A DNA stretch of 64,000 nt from positions 1 to 64,000 of the forward strand of contig DASTRY010000014.1 of NCBI GenBank assembly GCA_035760965.1, given 5' to 3'. Shown one piece after another: positions 34,894-43,212 of the stretch. The notes beneath the pieces were generated by a model, which saw nothing but the letters and a program-made list of their open reading frames with translations, was not told where the DNA came from and searched no databases. Position numbers and translations under genes: made by a program. This DNA comes from JADGHX01 sp035760965. Its GTDB lineage: Bacteria; Pseudomonadota; Gammaproteobacteria; Steroidobacterales; Steroidobacteraceae. The number at the start of each line of letters is the position of its first letter. Position 1 is the first letter of the stretch.

Positions 34894-35073
34894 CTAGGTC
34901 CGCGCCACGAGGAATTCTTCCGCATCGAGCGGCGGTCGCGGGCCATCGCTGCGGTCGGCGAAGTAGCGTCGGGTCAGCGTGGCCGCCGACACGTCGACCT
35001 CGACGTGTAACGCGCGCCAAAGCGCAACCCGGGCCGCCGTGTCTTCCGGCGCGAGCTCCGATCGCTGAGTCAT
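34894..35073 (-). CDS. 59-residue mini-protein, apparent internally deleted SAM methyltransferase
   Basis: Starts on the glnD stop (TGATG). The first ~28 residues (EDTAARVALWRALHVEVD) look like the N-terminus of class I SAM methyltransferases of the leucine carboxyl methyltransferase-like group. The last ~28 (TLTRRYFADRSDGPRPP…FLVART) look like the C-terminus of the same group. The whole Rossmann core (~200 residues) is missing in frame. It may be a fossil; the open frame and coupling leave room for expression as a small protein. Homology is from memory of family patterns. Confidence 0.5.
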   Translation of the reverse strand: MTQRSELAPEDTAARVALWRALHVEVDVSAATLTRRYFADRSDGPRPPLDAEEFLVART

Positions 35074-37769
35074 CACGCTGCGCGGCGCCGGTCGAGCACT
35101 TGGGTGAGGCGCGCCTTCAGATGCTCCGCGGCGGCTTCCGTCAGCGGCCGGTGCTCGAAGTCCGTCACGTAGAACACGTCCTCGGCGCGCTCGCCCACGG
35201 TCATGATCTTCGCGTTGTGCAGCTCGATGCGCTCTTCGAGCAGCACCTTGCCGACATCGCAGAGCAGCCCCGGCCGGTCGCCGGCCGTCAGCTCGAGCAC
35301 CGAGCGCTGGTTGCGCTCATCGACGCTCACGGAGATCTGCGTCGGTGTGTTGAACATCCGCGCCTGACGGGGAGCGCGCCGCGAGACTGCGACCGGCGAA
35401 TCCTCGGGCCGCTTCATCGCGCGCCACAAGGCTTGCTCGATCTCGTGCTGGCGATCCGGGTCCGTGATCATCGCGCCGTCGTCTTCGAGCACGTGATAGA
35501 AGTCGAGGCTCAACCCTTCGCTGATCGGCGTGATGCGCGCGTCGACGATGGTGAGGCCGAGCTGGTCCAGCACGGCCGTGGCGCGCGCGAAGCCATAACG
35601 GCCCGGCATACCGTACACGAGCACGCCGGTCGTGCCGCGCACGCTCTGCGGTTCGATGGCGACGAGCGGCTCGTTCGAGCCATCCGGCCGATCCGCGAGC
35701 ATGCGGGTATGCCACGCGACTTCTTCCGGCGAATGGCGCAGGAAGTACGCGTCCGACAACCGCGACCAGACCCGCGCGATATCCGCATCGGAGACCTGCT
35801 GGGCCGCCAGCAGCTTGCGCGCGGCCTCCTGCGTTTCGCGCGTCAGCTCCTCCTGATCGATGGGCGTCTCGAGGCCCCGCCGCAACGCGCGCTTCACACG
35901 CGTGTAGAACTCGTGGAACAGCGACGCCTTCCAGGAATTCCAGAGCTTCGGGTTCGTGCCGCGCACGTCCGCACAGGTGAGGACGTAGAGGTAGTCGAGG
36001 TGCGTCTCGTCGCCGACCCGCTGCGCGAATGCATTGATCACCTGCGGATCGCCGATGTCCTGCTTCTGCGCCGTGATCGAGAGCTCGAGGTGATTGCGGA
36101 CGAGCCACGCGACCAGGCGGGCGTCGTACCGCGACAGTCCCTGCTCGAGGCAGAACGCTTCCGCGTCCACCGAGCCGAGCTCGGAGTGGTCGCCGCCGCG
36201 ACCCTTCGCGATGTCGTGGAAGAGCGCGGCGAGATACACGATCTCCGGCTTCGGCAGCTGCTGCATGATGCGCGACAGCTCGGGCAGCTCATGGTCGTAG
36301 CGCGAGATCGCGAGGCGCCGCAGATTGCTCACGACGAACAGCGTGTGCGCGTCCACCGTGTACGCATGGAACAGGTCGTACTGCATGCGCCCGACGATGC
36401 GCCCGAAAGCAGGGATGTAGCGTCCGAGCACGCCGTACGTGTTCATTCGCCGCAGCTCGTGCGTCACGCCGACCGGCGCGCGCAGGATGTCGACGAACAG
36501 CCGATGGTGCCGCGGGTTCTGCCGGAACTCTTCGTCGATCAGCCAGAGGCTGCGCGCCACGGCGCGCATCGTCGACGCGCGCACGCCCTTGATCTCGGGG
36601 TGCTGCTGCAGGAGCTGAAAAATCTCCAGGAGCGCCGAAGGCGTGCGCACGAACACATCGTCGCTGACGGCTTCGAGCGAGCCGCTGCGCACCTGAAAGC
36701 GCGGATTGAGCGGCCGCGGCGGCTCCGTCTCGGTGAGGATGGCCTCGCGGAAGAGCTGCAGCAGCAGCTCGTTCAGCAGCATCACGTCCATCACCGTGCG
36801 GTAGTAGCGCTGCATGAGCTGCTCGACCGCAAGGGTGTAAGTGGCGTCCTCGTAGCCGAACGTCTGCGCGAGCTTCAGCTGATGGTCGAAGAGCAGGCGG
36901 TCCTCGCGCCGGCCCGTCAGGGCGTGCAGCGCGAAGCGCACTTTCCAGAGGAACGCCTGCGCCTGCTTGAGCCGCCGGAGCTCCGCGGGCGTCATGAAGC
37001 CGAGCTTCGCGAGCTCATCGAGCGTGTCCGCGCCGAAGTGACGCTTCGCGACCCACGCGATCGTCTGGATGTCGCGCAGCCCGCCTGGGCCGGTTTTCAC
37101 GTTCGGCTCGAGGTTGTACGCGGTGTCGTTGAACTTCAGGTGGCGCTCGGTCTGCTCGCGCACCTTGGCTTCGAAGAAATCCCGCACGGGCCAGATGCGA
37201 TCGGGGCTCAGCGCGGCGCGCATCTGCGCGAGCAGGTCCGGGTTGCCGATGAGCAGACGCGCTTCGAGCAGCGTCGTCATGACGCCCACATCCACCGCAC
37301 TTTCCTGCGCGCACTCGTCCACGGTCCGCACGCTGTGACCGACCTCGAGGCCGATGTCCCAGAGGAACGCGATGAACTGCTCGACGAGGCCGCGCTCCGC
37401 CAGCTCGAGCGGCTGCGGCACGAGCAGCAGCAGGTCGATATCCGAGCAGGGGTGCAGCTCGCCGCGCCCGTAACCGCCCACCGCGACGAGCGCCCATTGT
37501 CCGCAGCGCTCGCCGAGCTTCACGCGAAAGGCCTCGCACAGCACCGCGTCGACGAGCTGCGCGCGAGCGTGGACGAGAGTCTCTACGGACTCATCGGCGA
37601 AGAAGCGCGCGTTGAGATCGTCGTGCGCTTGTTTCAGCAGCTCGCGATAGGCGGCGGGAGAGCCGGCGGCTTCCGCGAGCGCAATGGGCAGACGCGAGAG
37701 AAAAGGCCAGGGCGCCGAGACGGCGATGCTCGGCAGGTATTCGTCCAGCAGCTCGGGATCTCCCACCAT
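35073..37769 (-). CDS. glnD: Bifunctional PII uridylyltransferase/uridylyl-removing enzyme
   Basis: Nitrogen sensor that uridylylates PII when glutamine is low and deuridylylates it when high. 898 aa from Met37769 (a TTG at 37805 would add 12). Domains in order: nucleotidyltransferase (GGYGRGELHPCSDIDLLLLV), helical linker, HD phosphohydrolase (ALFHDIAKGRGGDHSELG), and two C-terminal ACT domains that bind glutamine (RYGFARATAVLDQLGLTIVDARI; DRPGLLCDVGKVLLEERIELHNAKI). Lies between map and dapC as in many gammaproteobacteria. Confidence 0.97.
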   Translation of the reverse strand: MVGDPELLDEYLPSIAVSAPWPFLSRLPIALAEAAGSPAAYRELLKQAHDDLNARFFADESVETLVHARAQLVDAVLCEAFRVKLGERCGQWALVAVGGYGRGELHPCSDIDLLLLVPQPLELAERGLVEQFIAFLWDIGLEVGHSVRTVDECAQESAVDVGVMTTLLEARLLIGNPDLLAQMRAALSPDRIWPVRDFFEAKVREQTERHLKFNDTAYNLEPNVKTGPGGLRDIQTIAWVAKRHFGADTLDELAKLGFMTPAELRRLKQAQAFLWKVRFALHALTGRREDRLLFDHQLKLAQTFGYEDATYTLAVEQLMQRYYRTVMDVMLLNELLLQLFREAILTETEPPRPLNPRFQVRSGSLEAVSDDVFVRTPSALLEIFQLLQQHPEIKGVRASTMRAVARSLWLIDEEFRQNPRHHRLFVDILRAPVGVTHELRRMNTYGVLGRYIPAFGRIVGRMQYDLFHAYTVDAHTLFVVSNLRRLAISRYDHELPELSRIMQQLPKPEIVYLAALFHDIAKGRGGDHSELGSVDAEAFCLEQGLSRYDARLVAWLVRNHLELSITAQKQDIGDPQVINAFAQRVGDETHLDYLYVLTCADVRGTNPKLWNSWKASLFHEFYTRVKRALRRGLETPIDQEELTRETQEAARKLLAAQQVSDADIARVWSRLSDAYFLRHSPEEVAWHTRMLADRPDGSNEPLVAIEPQSVRGTTGVLVYGMPGRYGFARATAVLDQLGLTIVDARITPISEGLSLDFYHVLEDDGAMITDPDRQHEIEQALWRAMKRPEDSPVAVSRRAPRQARMFNTPTQISVSVDERNQRSVLELTAGDRPGLLCDVGKVLLEERIELHNAKIMTVGERAEDVFYVTDFEHRPLTEAAAEHLKARLTQVLDRRRAA

Positions 37770-37878
37770 GCCTACAAGCGCTCTGATTCGTGGCTTCGAC
37801 TGCAAATAGAAACTAATCGGCTGTCGTCAGTTTGGCAGACGAAGCCGGAGAATTCCGCGATTTCGGGCGGCGCGCGTC

Positions 37879-38646
37879 TTAGTGCCGCCCGCGCGCGCCG
37901 AGCGTCAGCACCTCGTAGCCCTGGGGCGTGACCAGCACCGTGTGCTCCCACTGCGCCGACAGGGAATGATCCTTGGTGATGACCGTCCAGCCGTCCGGCA
38001 GCAGCCGGACGTGCCGCTTGCCCGCGTTCACCATGGGCTCGATGGTGAAGGTCATTCCTGGCTTCAGCTCGAGTCCGGTGTTCGGCTCGCCATAGTGAAG
38101 CACCTGCGGGTCCTCGTGATAGACGCGTCCGATGCCATGCCCGCAGTACTCGCGCACCACGGAGAAGTTCTGACGCTCGACGAACTGCTGAATGGCGTGC
38201 CCGATATCGCCGAGCCGCGCACCGGGACGCACGGCTTCGATACCGCGCCACATCGCTTCCCGACAGGTCTCGATGAGGCGCTGCGCGTGCGGCAGCACTT
38301 TGCCCACGCTGTACATGCGGCTCGTGTCGCCGTGAAACCCATCTTTGATCACGGTGACGTCGATGTTGACGATGTCGCCGTTCTTCAGGCGCTTGTCGTT
38401 CGGTATCCCGTGACAGACCACGTGATTGACGGACGAGCAGATGGTTTTCGGGAAGCCGCGGTAGTTCACGTTGGCGGGAATGGCCTTCTGTACGTTCACG
38501 ATGTAGTCGTGACAGATACGGTCCAGCTCTTCCGTGGTGACGCCGGGCGCGACGTGCTCCTCGATCATGTCGAGCACTTCGGCGGCGAGCCGCCCTGCGA
38601 CCCGCATCTTTTCCTGATCTTCCGGTGACTTGATGGTGACGTGCAT
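37879..38646 (-). CDS. map: Methionine aminopeptidase, type I
   Basis: Removes the initiator Met from nascent proteins. 255 aa from Met38646 (MHVTIKSPEDQEKMRVAGRLA). The five metal ligands are visible: Asp in GDIVNIDVTV, Asp in DGFHGDTSRMY, His in GHGIGRVYHED, Glu in FTIEPMVN and the C-terminal Glu in SAQWEHTVLVT. Divergent from rpsB, the conserved map|rpsB arrangement. Confidence 0.97.
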   Translation of the reverse strand: MHVTIKSPEDQEKMRVAGRLAAEVLDMIEEHVAPGVTTEELDRICHDYIVNVQKAIPANVNYRGFPKTICSSVNHVVCHGIPNDKRLKNGDIVNIDVTVIKDGFHGDTSRMYSVGKVLPHAQRLIETCREAMWRGIEAVRPGARLGDIGHAIQQFVERQNFSVVREYCGHGIGRVYHEDPQVLHYGEPNTGLELKPGMTFTIEPMVNAGKRHVRLLPDGWTVITKDHSLSAQWEHTVLVTPQGYEVLTLGARGRH

Positions 38647-38685
38647 CGTGGATTCGCGACCCATTCTAAGGGGCCGCGTAAGGCG

Positions 38686-38714
38686 TTGTTCCGACGGGGA
38701 ACTCATGGTATAAA
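38686..38714 (+). promoter_or_regulatory. Promoter of rpsB-tsf
   Basis: -35 TTGTTC (38686-38691) and -10 TATAAA (38709-38714) are separated by exactly 17 bases. The predicted leader before rpsB is ~135 bases, long enough for the autoregulatory S2-binding leader known in other bacteria, though no specific fold was confirmed. Confidence 0.55.
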
Positions 38715-38855
38715 GCGCGGCCTTTTTTGGCAAACAACCCCACACGCGTACTCATATAACCCGGTGGCTGGGTGTTCGGATCGGCGGCGCGAGCGCTGCA
38801 AGATCCGGATGGCCGACGGGGGTACGCGGAGGCTCAACCCAACAGGAGATTGCAG

Positions 38856-39854
38856 ATGGCCGGCGTGTCCATGCGACAGATGCTGGAAGCGGGCGTCCAT
38901 TTCGGACATCAGACCCGCTTCTGGAACCCGAAGATGGCTCCTTACATCTTCGGCGAACGTAACCGTATCCACATCATCAACCTCGAGAAGACGCAGCCCA
39001 TGTATGCGGAGGCTGCGAATTTCATCAAGAGCGTCGTCGCCGATGGCGGCAAGGTGCTGTTCGTCGGCACCAAGCGCTCGGCTCGCGAAGCCATCCAGGC
39101 GGAGGCCACCCGTTGCGGGATGCCCTACGTCAACCAGCGCTGGCTTGGCGGCATGCTCACCAATTTCAAGACCATCCGGCAGTCGATCCGCCGCCTCGCC
39201 GAGATCACCGAGATGGCCGCGAGCGGCGCGCTCGAGAAGCGCGGCAAGAAGGAAGCGACCCAGCTGCGGCGCGAGCAGGAGAAGCTCGAGAAGAGCCTCG
39301 GCGGTATCAAGGACATGGAGTCGCTGCCGGATGCGCTCTTCATCGTCGACGTCGGTCACGAAGCGATCGCGGTCCATGAAGCCAAGAAGCTCGGCATCCC
39401 GGTCGTCGCGGTGGTCGATACGAACTGCTCGCCCGATGGTGTCGAGTACGTGATTCCCGGGAACGACGATGCCATGCGCGCCATTCAGCTGTACGCCGCC
39501 GGCATCGCGGACGCGGTGCTCGAAGGCAAGCAGTCGGTCCCGGCCGTCGCGGTCGGCGAGGACGAGTTCGTCGAGCTCGACGAGGCGGGCAATCCCCGCA
39601 AGAAGTCCGCGCGCGGCAAGCCGCGTCCGGCGGCCACGGTCCGCAAGAAGCAGCCGGCACGGCGTCGTCCAGGTCCGGCGCGGGCACCGGTCGAAGGGGA
39701 CGCAGCGGCCGCCGATGTCGACGACCTCGACGACGGCGAGGACGCCATCGAGGCGGTTGCCGCCTCGGTGCAGGTTCCCTCGGCGCCATCCGCGACCGCT
39801 TCGCGTCGCCCGGGCGGCGACGGTGGCCAGCGTCGTCGGCGTGACGGTCGCTGA
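38856..39854 (+). CDS. rpsB: 30S ribosomal protein S2 with long C-terminal extension
   Basis: Start Met38856 with AGGAGA six bases upstream. Residues 1-~232 are a normal S2 (MRQMLEAGVHFGHQTRFWNPKMAPYIFG, NQRWLGGMLTNFKTI, SLGGIKDMESLPDALFIVD, VVDTNCSPDGVEYVIPGNDDA). Another ~100 residues follow that are absent from E. coli S2 (241 aa): a basic Lys/Arg/Pro segment (KKSARGKPRPAATVRKKQ), an acidic one (DVDDLDDGED) and a Ser/Arg/Gly tail ending RRRRDGR. The frame is continuous. S2 sits on the 30S solvent side next to S1, so the tail would reach toward the mRNA platform. Confidence 0.97.
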   Translation: MAGVSMRQMLEAGVHFGHQTRFWNPKMAPYIFGERNRIHIINLEKTQPMYAEAANFIKSVVADGGKVLFVGTKRSAREAIQAEATRCGMPYVNQRWLGGMLTNFKTIRQSIRRLAEITEMAASGALEKRGKKEATQLRREQEKLEKSLGGIKDMESLPDALFIVDVGHEAIAVHEAKKLGIPVVAVVDTNCSPDGVEYVIPGNDDAMRAIQLYAAGIADAVLEGKQSVPAVAVGEDEFVELDEAGNPRKKSARGKPRPAATVRKKQPARRRPGPARAPVEGDAAAADVDDLDDGEDAIEAVAASVQVPSAPSATASRRPGGDGGQRRRRDGR

Positions 39855-39933
39855 GACTCGAGTCACGGGGTGACGTCTGCGTCGGTACCGGGCTCCCCGG
39901 GGCTGAACCGTCAGGCGGCACTCCAACGCGTGC

Positions 39934-39958
39934 GGCACCGGAGCCATCGCCCGGTGCC
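39934..39958 (+). other. Hairpin in the rpsB-tsf intergenic region
   Basis: GGCACCGG and CCGGTGCC form an 8-bp stem with a 9-base loop, in the 180-base gap between rpsB and tsf. A run TATTTG follows. It may attenuate transcription or be a processing site that sets the S2:EF-Ts ratio. Confidence 0.4.
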
Positions 39959-40034
39959 TATTTGAAGGACAGGGGCGCGCCGCGCGGCGGCGTCCCACTC
40001 ACTCCCGGCCTCGAGGTCGGGAAAGGCTGATGAA

Positions 40035-40982
40035 ATGAATATCACTGCAGATGCGGTCAAGCAGCTCCGCGAGCGCACCGGCGCGGGGATGATGGAATGC
40101 AAGAAGGCCCTGGTCGAGACCAAGGGCGATCTCGACGCCGCCGCCGATCTCATGCGCAAGCAGGGGCTCGCGAAGGCGGACAAGAAGGCCTCGCGCGTGG
40201 CCGCCGAGGGCGTCATCGTCATCGAGAAGTCGGCCGACGGGAAATCGGGCGCCATGGTCGAGGTCAACTGCGAGACGGATTTCGTCGCGCGTGAGGCGGA
40301 TTTCCGCGGCTTCGCGCAGGCGGTGGTCGCCGCCGCCGCGAAGCACCGGCCGGCCTCGCTCGATGCGCTGCTGGCCACCAAGCTCGACAGTGGCGAGACG
40401 GTGGATGAGCGGCGCCGCACCCTCGTCGCGAAGATCGGCGAGAACATCAGCGTGCGCCGCTTCACGCTGCTCACCGCCCCGACGCACCTGGGCGCGTACG
40501 TGCACGGCACACGCATCGGCGCGCTGGTCGCGGTCGAAGGCGGCGAGCCCGCGGTCGCGTACGACCTGGCGATGCACGTCGCGGCGAGCAATCCGCGCTA
40601 CCTGAACGTGGCCGCCATTCCGGCGGAGGTCGTGGAGAAGGAGCGCGGCATCCTGGTCGAGCAGGCGCAGAACGAGGCCCAGTCGAGCGGCAAGCCGAAG
40701 CCGGCCGATATCATCGCCAAGATGGTGGAGGGCCGCCTGCGCAAGAACCTGGGCGAGATCACCCTCGCCGGTCAGGCGTTCGTGAAGGACCCCGACATCA
40801 CCATCGAGAAGCTGCTCGCCAACGCGAAGGCGAAAGTCGTCGCCTTCGAGCGCTACGAGGTCGGAGCCGGCATCGAGAAGAAGCAGGAAGATTTCGCCGA
40901 CGAAGTGCGCAAGCAGATCGAGAGCTCGCGCAAGGACAAAGACGGCGGTGACAAGGACGGCGGCGCGCCGGTGAAGCACTGA
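40035..40982 (+). CDS. tsf: Translation elongation factor Ts
   Basis: Nucleotide exchange factor for EF-Tu. 315 aa: N-terminal UBA-like domain (ADAVKQLRERTGAGMMECKKALVETKGDLDAA), the TDFVAR motif in EVNCETDFVAREADF that inserts into EF-Tu, two core subdomains, and a coiled coil with ILVEQA…KMVEGRLRKNLGEITLAGQAFVKDPD. About 30 residues longer than E. coli EF-Ts, with a charged Lys/Asp/Gly tail. Co-transcribed with rpsB; a strong terminator follows. Confidence 0.97.
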   Translation: MNITADAVKQLRERTGAGMMECKKALVETKGDLDAAADLMRKQGLAKADKKASRVAAEGVIVIEKSADGKSGAMVEVNCETDFVAREADFRGFAQAVVAAAAKHRPASLDALLATKLDSGETVDERRRTLVAKIGENISVRRFTLLTAPTHLGAYVHGTRIGALVAVEGGEPAVAYDLAMHVAASNPRYLNVAAIPAEVVEKERGILVEQAQNEAQSSGKPKPADIIAKMVEGRLRKNLGEITLAGQAFVKDPDITIEKLLANAKAKVVAFERYEVGAGIEKKQEDFADEVRKQIESSRKDKDGGDKDGGAPVKH

Positions 40983-41001
40983 GCCCCGTCGTCCCGAACA
41001 G

Positions 41002-41027
41002 AAAACCCCGCCACGGCGGGGTTTTTT
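41002..41027 (+). terminator. Rho-independent terminator after tsf
   Basis: AAAACCCCGC/GCGGGGTTTT, a 10-bp stem with a CACG loop and a run of six T. It is the clearest intrinsic terminator in the window and closes rpsB-tsf. Confidence 0.9.
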
Positions 41028-41070
41028 GTATGTGGTAAGTTGCGCGTCAATTCGAGCGAGCCCAAACCCC

Positions 41071-41802
41071 ATGAATGCACTACCAGCGGAACGTCCCTAC
41101 CAGCGCGTGCTCGTGAAGCTCTCGGGCGAGGCCCTCATGGGGCAAGGCGATTACGGAATCGACCCGGTCGTCATCAAGCGCATTGCCGGCGAGCTGGCCG
41201 AGCTCACCCAGATGGGCACGAGCGTCGCGATCGTGATCGGCGGCGGCAACATCTTCCGCGGAGCCGGACTCGCGCGGGCCGGCATGGACCGTGTCACGGC
41301 AGATCACATGGGTATGCTCGCCACCGTGATGAACGCGCTCGCCATGCAGGACGCGCTCGAGAGCCTCGGGCTGCACGTGCGCGTGATGTCCGCGATCCGG
41401 ATCAACCAGGTGTGCGAGGACTACATCCGGCGGCGCGCCGTGCGGCACCTCGAAAAGGGGCGCGTGGTCATCTTCGCCGCCGGCACCGGCAATCCGTTCT
41501 TCACGACCGACACGGCGGCCGCGCTCCGCGCCATCGAGATCAATGCCGATCTGCTGCTGAAGGCCACGAAGGTCAACGGCGTGTACTCGGACGACCCCAT
41601 CCGCAATCCCAAAGCCACGCGCTATCCGCGCCTGACCTACGACAAGGTGCTCGCGGACAAGCTGAACGTCATGGATGCCACGGCGGTGGTCATGTGCCGT
41701 GACAATCGCCTGCCGCTGCGCGTGTTCAACCTCAACAATGCCGGTGACCTGCCGCGCGTCGTGCGCGGCGAGGATGTCGGCACGCTGGTCACGTTCGACT
41801 AA
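41071..41802 (+). CDS. pyrH: Uridylate kinase
   Basis: Hexameric bacterial UMP kinase (243 aa from Met41071), amino-acid-kinase fold: VLVKLSGEALMG (phosphate binding), IVIGGGNIFRGAGLA, TADHMGMLATVMNALAMQDAL (UMP site), GTGNPFFTTDTAAALRA (GTP/ATP contact) and LLLKATKVNGVYSDDP. Makes UDP for nucleotide sugars and, with pyrG in this window, CTP. First gene after the tsf terminator; frr follows after 11 bases. Confidence 0.97.
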   Translation: MNALPAERPYQRVLVKLSGEALMGQGDYGIDPVVIKRIAGELAELTQMGTSVAIVIGGGNIFRGAGLARAGMDRVTADHMGMLATVMNALAMQDALESLGLHVRVMSAIRINQVCEDYIRRRAVRHLEKGRVVIFAAGTGNPFFTTDTAAALRAIEINADLLLKATKVNGVYSDDPIRNPKATRYPRLTYDKVLADKLNVMDATAVVMCRDNRLPLRVFNLNNAGDLPRVVRGEDVGTLVTFD

Positions 41803-41813
41803 GGAGTCGGACC

Positions 41814-42371
41814 ATGCTCGACGACATCAAGAAAGACGCCATGACTCGCATGGCGAAATGCGTGCAGAACTTCGCGGCGGACACGCGCAAGCTGCGCACC
41901 GGCCGCGCGCATCCGAGCCTCGTGGAGCACCTGAAGGTGGACTACTACGGCGCGGAGACGCCGCTCAATCAGGTGGCGAACATCACGGTGGAAGATGGGC
42001 GCACGCTCGTCATCTCGCCGTGGGAAAAGACGATGGTGCAGGCGATCGAGAAGGCGATCTTCAAGTCCGATCTCGGGCTCACGCCGATGACGGCCGGCAC
42101 GGTGATCCGCATTCCGATGCCGCCGCTCACCGAGGAGCGCCGCCGCGACATCACGAAGGTGTTGCGCCACGACGCCGAGAACGCCCGCGTCGCCGTGCGC
42201 AACGTGCGCCGCGACGTGATGAACGACGTGAAGGAAGCGCTGAAAGAGAAGCTCATCTCGCAGGACGACGAGCGGCGCGCCGAAGCGGAGATCCAGAAGC
42301 TGACCGACAAGTACATCGCCGATGTCGAGCAGCTGCTGCAGGCGAAAGAAAAAGAGATCATGCAGGTCTAG
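41814..42371 (+). CDS. frr: Ribosome recycling factor
   Basis: 185 aa, the standard length. Three-helix-bundle plus beta domain: MAKCVQNFAADTRKLRTGRAHPSLVEHL, VDYYGAETPLNQVANITVEDGRTLVISPW, RIPMPPLTEERRRDITKVL and the closing helix. It splits post-termination ribosomes with EF-G. AAGGAG lies seven bases before the ATG. The pyrH-frr-uppS order is conserved. Confidence 0.98.
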   Translation: MLDDIKKDAMTRMAKCVQNFAADTRKLRTGRAHPSLVEHLKVDYYGAETPLNQVANITVEDGRTLVISPWEKTMVQAIEKAIFKSDLGLTPMTAGTVIRIPMPPLTEERRRDITKVLRHDAENARVAVRNVRRDVMNDVKEALKEKLISQDDERRAEAEIQKLTDKYIADVEQLLQAKEKEIMQV

Positions 42372-42439
42372 CGCCCCGTGAACGAAGCCTCGGTTCATCG
42401 CGTGACGGCGGGCGTCACGGCGCGAGTGATGGGAGTGGA

Positions 42440-43198
42440 GTGACGCTTCCCCGGCACATCGCTATCGTCATGGATGGCAACGGGCGCTGGGCCGCCGCCC
42501 GCGGCCAGCCGCGCGTCGCCGGCCACAAGAGCGGTCTCGAAGCGGTTCGCGTCACCGTCCGGGAGTGCGTGAAGCGCAAGATCGAGGCGCTCACGCTGTT
42601 CGCGTTCTCGAGCGAGAACTGGCAGCGCCCCCCGGAAGAGGTGTCGAGCCTCATGAGCCTGTTCTTCGAGGCGCTCGAGCGCGAGCTCGCGGAGCTCCAC
42701 GAGAATGGGGTGCGGCTGCGCTTCATCGGCGACCGCAAGGCGCTCTCGGTGCGGCTGCAGGCGCGCATCGCAGCGGCAGAACAACAAACCGCAGGCAACG
42801 GAGGGCTGCAGCTGCAGGTCGCGGTGAGCTACGGAGGACGGTGGGACGTGGTGCAGGCGGCTCGGAAACTTGCAAAGCGTTGCGCACAGGGGGCCTTGCG
42901 CGCGGAGGACATCACCGAGCGAGATCTCGCGGCGGCCATGGAGCTTGCGGTGCTCGATGAAGGTGCGGGCGCCCGCGAGCCGCTCGCCGATCCCGATCTC
43001 TTCATTCGCACGGGCGGGGAGAAGCGCATCTCGAATTTCCTGCTCTGGAATCTCGCGTACACGGAGCTGTATTTCACCGATACGCTCTGGCCGGACTTCG
43101 ATGCCGCCGAGCTCGACGCGGCATTGGCGTATTTCGCGAGCCGCGAGCGGCGCTTCGGCCTGACGAGCGCTCAGATGCAGCGCGCGGGCCGCAGGTAG
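42440..43198 (+). CDS. uppS: Undecaprenyl diphosphate synthase
   Basis: Cis-prenyltransferase (252 aa) making the C55 lipid carrier for peptidoglycan and O-antigen. The catalytic Asp12 is in HIAIVMDGNGRWA. Also seen: GHKSGLEAVR, LTLFAFSSENWQRP, and the C-terminal DLFIRTGGEKRISNFLLWNLAYTELYFTDTLWPDF motifs. The GTG start at 42440 places the catalytic loop correctly and has GGAG just upstream; the in-frame ORF reaching back across frr is not family-like. Confidence 0.95.
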   Translation: MTLPRHIAIVMDGNGRWAAARGQPRVAGHKSGLEAVRVTVRECVKRKIEALTLFAFSSENWQRPPEEVSSLMSLFFEALERELAELHENGVRLRFIGDRKALSVRLQARIAAAEQQTAGNGGLQLQVAVSYGGRWDVVQAARKLAKRCAQGALRAEDITERDLAAAMELAVLDEGAGAREPLADPDLFIRTGGEKRISNFLLWNLAYTELYFTDTLWPDFDAAELDAALAYFASRERRFGLTSAQMQRAGRR

Positions 43199-43212
43199 GC
43201 TGCCCGCAGATC

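Noticed and set aside
41675..43198. A long frame starting in pyrH and running through frr into uppS
   Set aside because: Only the part from 42440 is UppS; upstream residues are a shadow of pyrH and frr in another frame.
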